Part shown: positions 58,743 to 64,000 of the stretch, piece after piece
Position numbering within the stretch: the first letter of the stretch is position 1
Layout: every line of letters starts with the position of its first letter
NCBI GenBank assembly: GCA_033002965.1
Contig: JAURVB010002604.1
Coordinates: forward strand, 62,001 to 126,000
DNA from: Piper betle
Lineage: Eukaryota; Streptophyta; Magnoliopsida; Piperales; Piperaceae
Length of the DNA stretch: 64,000 nucleotides
Reading direction: 5' to 3'
The notes under the pieces: generated by a model
Databases searched by the model: none
What the model saw: only the letters and a program-made list of their open reading frames with translations
What the model was told of the DNA's origin: nothing
Position numbers and translations under genes: made by a program

Positions 58743-61701
58743 TTTAACAGCCCAAATCCAGTTCACGCTCGTAAACCGAATCGGCATGTTACAGGCCCCG
58801 GTTAGGTCTGCTAACCCGAAACTAACTCATGCGGATCCAATCTCGGGGTCTTAAGATGAAGATACAACTCGCAATGCATGGATGAATGCACAAACCCTAA
58901 CATGGTACTATATGAATGACATGCAATTCAAAGTACACACCAATACAATTACGATCAAACTCAATAAAAATTCTAAAATAAAACGGACAGGGTCTCACCT
59001 AAAAGTGCAATTAGGGTCCACCCTGTCAAAATAACATATACCAATATATATGCATATATCAACAATTTCAATCACACATAATCTAATATACTGTATACTC
59101 ATTATGGAACTTGGGTTTCAACCCACCACACTTCCGCTGCACGCTCTAATCACATTTCACCTCTTGTCATCATGTCTTAGCTTTTCATCACGTCATAACA
59201 TCATCTCATTGCATTTAATCATATCCTATCATGTCTTAGCATTTCACATCATTCACAATATAATAGCATCATAAATAGAATATTAACCACTCTATCGATT
59301 GACATGCGTGCAAGCGACAACAGTGCTCCTCCGTCCAAGCTGGCTCCTCCAACTAGTGATTATTACCAACATATAGTATAAAAACACGTCAATAACAAGT
59401 GTTACTGGTCCGAAAAATAAAATAACTATAACAAGCTGGCTATGAGAGCAAACTCTCATATGAAAGAAAACATCTTATACTCCACGTGAAGAATCTGAAG
59501 GGCACTACTGAGGAGCCACTGAGCTACAGACCCGGTAGCATCCCGAACTTAGCTAATCTGCCACTGCTGATGCCTCTCTCGGCATTTCTTACTTCATTTT
59601 CTGGTCTCAAATCCTAAGCCCTCTCCTTACCTCCATATTTCTCTTGGCCTTGAGCACGAAGGCCGAGTACTCTCAAGCAGTCACCTTTAGTACCCTTTAA
59701 ACCACAAGTCCAGACATGCGCTGTACTAAACAGTACTCGTAAACCTCCACATTCTCCGGGTATGAGGAGCTCAAACACGGAGTTGTCAGGATCCCTCAGG
59801 AATGGAACAGTCCGGTGGCACTAATCCATAGCCCACTTTGACTGTCACAACATCCGCTCATGGTACGTGCAGTCGGTTTCTCCATCTCTCGTCTCACTGA
59901 AAACTCAATAAAATTATATATATAGGCCTGGGAAGGGATTCATATAATAGGCCCGAAAGCAACTTGTAGTGGATCTTGTTTTCAAAATCATCCTCGACGG
60001 TTCTCATCTTCGAGGGGTTATTAATCCGAAAAACTGTTCGGTTAAATAGCCTGAGTTATGGGATCCATAAAACACTTAACCCATCGTACAAATAATAAAA
60101 TAAACATACAATAGAAGAGAGCATGAAACAGAGACGATTCCTAAACAGACCTGGTAGAATTTCCAAGCGTGTCATCGCGCCTAGGCGGCGAGCTCCTACT
60201 TCGTACCTACACATCAAAACTAAATACTAACACCCGCTAACTAAATGATGCATTAAAGTCAATGATCAACACACTCACAAAATCAAACATCCATCAATAG
60301 TCAAATAATCATAAATGTGAAAGTCATTCTAACTCATCCTATTCATACCAATTTTATTGTGTTTTTCTAAGTTACATCGTAGTCACTTATCATGCTCCGA
60401 CTCAATTTATCTCATTAGATCACTTAATATTCATTCGCTATTACCGAATTCATGCAATCATCACTTCACTCATAATTAGGCATTACTCATGACAGTTAAT
60501 CAAACCTAGCATACTGTGCTAACATTCATCAAGTTTAAATTATCAATTCAGAGGTAATTATACCTCACGTTGTCGATGATCCATGATAGTTAGGGTTACG
60601 TCGTGCGTCTCGGAGCTCGAATTCGACGCTTGGTGGCATCCGAAGTTGATCAGGTTCAACTGGATGAACTCGGCAAAAGATCAGCCAAATTCCAGTGAAT
60701 TCAATTTTTCGGCAAGTTTCAATGGTTTTCTGGCAACCTTCCGGTGGTTTTCCGGTGACAAGCTCTAGTGGCGTCGACTGGTTGAATAGCATGGGTATTG
60801 GGTACCATTGGAACTGCTCGCAGCCACTCATCTATGGCATCGACGTGATAGGTGGAGGCGGCAGCTCGCCAGAAAACGATAGAAATAGGGGCGGCAGCAA
60901 TGGGTGAAGATATCTGGCCGGTCTGGGCGGCGATGGGTCCGATTAGGTCGAGGAAGGTCGCTAGAGGGTCGAGGGTGTCGAGGCTACCACTCGATCATGG
61001 CAGCGACGGTTGCCGGTGATGCGATCGACGACAGAAGTGCAACACAGGCGGGCGCTAGTCGCGACGGTCTGGCATCGTGGAGGCCGAATGGTGGCCGGGT
61101 CTTGTCGGGGTAGAATAGCGATACCGTGGCGGGGCTAGGCAGCATCGATCAGCGGCCGGGTGGCATCGGCAACGGCTACGAAACAAGCAGAGGGTGGCGC
61201 GGCTAGGGTTTGGACTAGGAAGACGACGGGGGAGGGAAGAAAAGGGCCGGTGGAAAACTTGTAAATATTACTTGACTCATCTCCAGCTCGAGTTAAGAAT
61301 AATAATTAAGTCGTATTAAATCAATAAAAAAATCAGGAAAAATCCCATAAAATCAAACAAACACCAAAACATCCTAATGATATGCTCTAGAACTATCAAC
61401 CCACCCAAACTGCCACTAATGCGTCCTAACGCGATAAACAACCTAACATTAATTCTACAATCCACTGTATATAAAAATAAAAAGAGTAGTTGGCATACTC
61501 TCATATATTCTAATAACTCATTCTGTTCTACTGTGTTCATAACGTTATCATCATATACTTGGGTACACATGACCCACATAGCTCATAGACGCGACTGGCG
61601 TCAGGTTAGTACACGTGTTCTGAAACTGACTCGACTAAAAAATAACAGTCGAACCGACCGGTTCTAAATATAAAACCCTAAATCGAATCGTGGGTTTTAT
61701 A
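58743..61701 (-). mobile_element. Solo LTR, family A1, copy 3
   Basis: A 2959-bp LTR with decayed first and last bases (TTTAACAGC...GGGTTTTATA) but a perfect 5-bp TSD GTTAA (58738-58742 and 61702-61706). It is inserted in the copia integrase; removal joins SPFVPLNFN with TYQKVWRGK. The conserved block is at about 59630-59860, the TATA-like run at 59912-59926, and the GC-enriched segment at 60590-61260. More decayed ends and lower GC suggest it is older than copy 2. Confidence 0.93.
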
Positions 61702-61706
61702 GTTAA

Positions 61707-62170
61707 AGTTTAGAGGGACAAATGGAGATCAGTTGATAGGGTAACAAGTTGTACCGGTAACTTCACCCTAGAACAATTTAGGCAAGTTGACCATCCTGAG
61801 CACACATCTGACTTTCTCTACAATGGTGAAGTTGACTCTTCCTATGACACTATTAGGTTGTGGTGTATTAGGAATAGTCTTCTCATGTTTGATATCATAA
61901 TTTGAATAATAGCCTTCTAACTCCTTCGATGTGTATTCTCCACAATTGTCAGTGCAAGTACACTTCAAGGGTTTATCTTTTTCTTTCCACCATGGCATGA
62001 AACTTCTTAAAGTGTTGTATCACCTGGTCTTTCCTTTTAGAAAAGTAAACCTACAACTTTCATAAAGCACCATTGATAAAAGTTACAAAATATTTTCTCC
62101 CACCTAGAGTCTCTACCTCAAATGGTCCACATATATCAGAATGAATTGATTCTAAAATATGATTTCTTCT
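61707..62170 (-). pseudogene. Copia integrase catalytic core
   Basis: The minus strand reads 'HILESIHSDICGPFEVETLG' (first catalytic Asp), 'YFVTFINGA', 'KDQVIQHFKKFHAMVERK', 'CTDNCGEYTSKELEGYYSN' (second Asp), and 'NTPQPNSVIGRVNFTIVEKV', where the catalytic Glu of N-G-V-A-E-R is replaced by Gly. It continues 'RCVLRMVNLPKLF' up to the solo LTR. The DD35E triad is therefore broken. It belongs to the Tnt1/Tork lineage by sequence style. Confidence 0.92.
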
Positions 62171-62430
62171 TTTAGAAGTTTAACCAAAATAAATTGTATG
62201 ATGTTTTCTAAAAATACAATAATTACAAGGATCTAACTTTGTACTTTTGGAGAAAGGAACCACCAATTTCAATGCTTGCATTCCTCTTTCACTCAAGTGT
62301 GCAAGCCTCTTATGGCACAAATTTTGTGAAGTTGCGCCTCCAGGAGCATTCACCTCCTCCCCGGTCAACTTAAATTGAGTGTTGCACAGTGTACTAAAGA
62401 GTTTTCCTCTAGCAACCACCAAGGATCCTT
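62171..62430 (-). pseudogene. Copia GAG-pre-integrase (zinc-binding) domain
   Basis: The frame 62180-62422 holds 'LCHKRLAHLSERGMQALKLV', 'PFSKSTKLDPCNYCIFRKHH' and a short tail. This is the H..H..C..C zinc-binding N-terminal integrase domain found directly upstream of the copia core, in which H-K-R-L-A-H and C-x-x-C are retained. It is continuous with the core on its 3' side. Confidence 0.9.
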
Positions 62431-62539
62431 TCGTGAGTATCCATCTCCCACTACCAATATCATTTCAATCCTCCTTTTGATTGGGATTTGCTTCTGACTC
62501 CCATCTATTCTTGCTTCGTCCCCTATTTCCAATGACTAG

Positions 62540-63105
62540 GGCCTCACTATTGGAGTTATATATACATTGTTCTTTTTTCGAATCTCCTCGTTCAAAATTT
62601 TATCCTCAAACTACGGATAATTTTGTAGTCCAGTTGGCAAGAGAAAATTTCAAAATCTCCCAAACTTCCTGGCAAGGTATTTGCTAATTTTAAGGCTTGT
62701 ATTTCATCATTTAGCATTATTTCTACTTTTGCCAAATAATTCCGTATCTCCTGAAATTTGATCAAAATCATTTTGACCATCTGAGTAGGATATGATCGTG
62801 AGCCTTTTCAAAAGACAAGCCATATCAATAATGCCTCTCAAATAAATTTTCAAGCTTTTGCTAGAGCAGACATTCCATTGCTTCTCAAGCCACGTGATGG
62901 ATTATGCTTATGTCGATCCATTGTTGGATCATACCACAAGTTTTCCTTCCAATAATTTTTTGTTGTAGCATTTTGCTTGACACCTTTAAGATCAGTGGGA
63001 TCATAAAGGTGCTTGCAATATGAGACATTTTCATTAATGTCTTCCATATGGAATAATATCATGATAATAACTTGGCTATCATAGTACTTGGTTTATCTTC
63101 CATCA
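62540..63105 (-). pseudogene. gag: Copia gag (UBN2-type), degenerate
   Basis: It starts with an ATG near 63103 reading MEDKPSTMIAKLLS. A frameshifted continuation gives 'YCKHLYDPTDLKGVKQNATT' and 'KNYWKENLW', and 62592-62780 reads 'FQEIRNYLAKVEIMLNDEIQ' and 'ALKLANTLPGSLGDFEI', the UBN2 gag signature of copia elements. The zinc-knuckle and protease region (about 62430-62540) is not clearly readable. Gag would form the particle; this copy has several frame breaks. Confidence 0.82.
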
Positions 63106-63109
63106 GCGA

Positions 63110-63210
63110 GTTTTTCTAGAACTTTAATATTGTGGAAAAAATAGACCACAGTAAGGGAAATAAAACTCGCAAAATACCCAAAATGGGAGAGAATTACTGT
63201 TGCAAAAATT
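63110..63210 (-). other. Copia untranslated leader
   Basis: Between the gag ATG and about 63200 the minus strand gives 'ttctctcccattttgggtat', of the style of copia leaders, but neither a PBS nor the 5' LTR follows. The element is cut here by other DNA. Confidence 0.4.
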
Positions 63211-64000
63211 TGGCATGCAAGTATTTGGTTCGTGTAGGTAATATAATGATGGAATAAGGTTTGTTCCCACGAGGATTTTTTAGGAAAACTAAATTAATCA
63301 ATTAATCTAAATCACATACTTAACAAATTAAAAAGAAGAATTTTTATTTAAAATTTATTTCAGATAATTAATTAAAGTTACTTAACTAAACTATCTAACT
63401 ATGATGAGAAAGTGAAAATTCTATGCAAGAAAAGGCCTAGGATTTTAATTTCCCTTTATTGCCTCAATGAATAATAATTAACTTTTACCTAATTTAATTA
63501 TTTGGTTTGAATTAATAATTGGGGAAATAATTATTTATGATTAGTTTCCAACATCTTATAAAATTATTAAATCAATCTAATTCATCACATTTCTATGTGA
63601 ATCAAAATTGAAATAACACATTGCCCACAATGGCTAAAAGTTGTATATGATAAATAGATATATTCTTATCCTATTCAGAAATTGAAAACTCAATAATATG
63701 TTATTTTCTTATGTCTAATCTAATCCTTCTCTTCCAAGATAGAATTAAATCACAAAACCACTCAACAGTTAGCCAAAATATTAATTGTATTAATCCAAAC
63801 AAAATAAAAAATTCAAATCCAAGAATTAAAATAAGAGAAAATAAAAATTAATTCATATCATGTAATAGAGTTCTATTAAGCAACCTAGACTCTACAATTA
63901 CTCCATAGAAGATAAACTAAAACCAGAAACTGTGCTAGCACCTTTACGCCCTTACCGAAAGCCCTAACCTTAATTTGGCTGGAACAAGAGCACCTTGCGG
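63211..64000. other. AT-rich DNA, possible gypsy-derived segment
   Basis: The start 'gcatgcaagtatttggttcg' and 'tgttcccacgaggattttt' resemble a motif common in plant gypsy (Athila/Tat-type) sequence. The rest is AT-rich without coding sequence and runs off the window end. Confidence 0.35.

Overview
This window looks like plant nuclear DNA, almost certainly from a flowering plant with a repeat-rich genome. The evidence is the long, AT-rich, intron-less wreckage of Ty3/gypsy and Ty1/copia LTR retrotransposons, primer-binding sites matching the initiator-Met tRNA, TRIM elements, CACTA, hAT-like and Mutator-like DNA transposons, and captured exons of a plant WAT1-type gene. I see no bacterial operon, no intact host gene, no rRNA, no functional tRNA and no CRISPR array. 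The species cannot be named from sequence alone. Layout: 1-9.2 kb holds a decayed Ty3/gypsy chromovirus on the + strand (LTR with a nested TRIM, PBS, gag, protease, RT, RNase H, integrase, chromodomain). Its integrase is split by an 0.88-kb hAT-like element. From 9.2 to 19.2 kb is LTR-like DNA riddled with insertions: a second hAT-like element, a CTCGA-rich/tRNA-like element, a 2.96-kb solo LTR, a Mutator-like element and a five-LTR tandem TRIM array. From 19.2 to 25.2 kb lies a gag-only Sirevirus-like copia element (minus) inside older copia debris. From 25.2 to 34.2 kb is AT-rich decayed sequence with LTR fragments. From 34.2 to 38.2 kb is a 3.98-kb CACTA element carrying pieces of host genes. 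From 38.5 to 49.9 kb are two related non-autonomous gypsy groups, including a nearly complete gag-only element (41888-46679) with both LTRs and a perfect target-site duplication (TSD). From 50.4 to 63.1 kb is one Tnt1/Tork-like copia element on the minus strand, whose reading frame is interrupted by three LTR insertions and resumes after each one. The most informative signals are structural. Three solo LTRs of one family each have a perfect and different 5-bp TSD (TGCAC, CAACA, GTTAA). There are tandem and head-to-head TRIM arrays, a gene-capturing CACTA element, a conserved block shared by diverged LTR families, and LTR-internal minisatellites. No coding sequence here looks intact; every retroelement gene has stops, frameshifts or lost catalytic residues. 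All boundaries were read by eye, so internal domain limits are approximate, while TSD-defined ends are exact unless stated.
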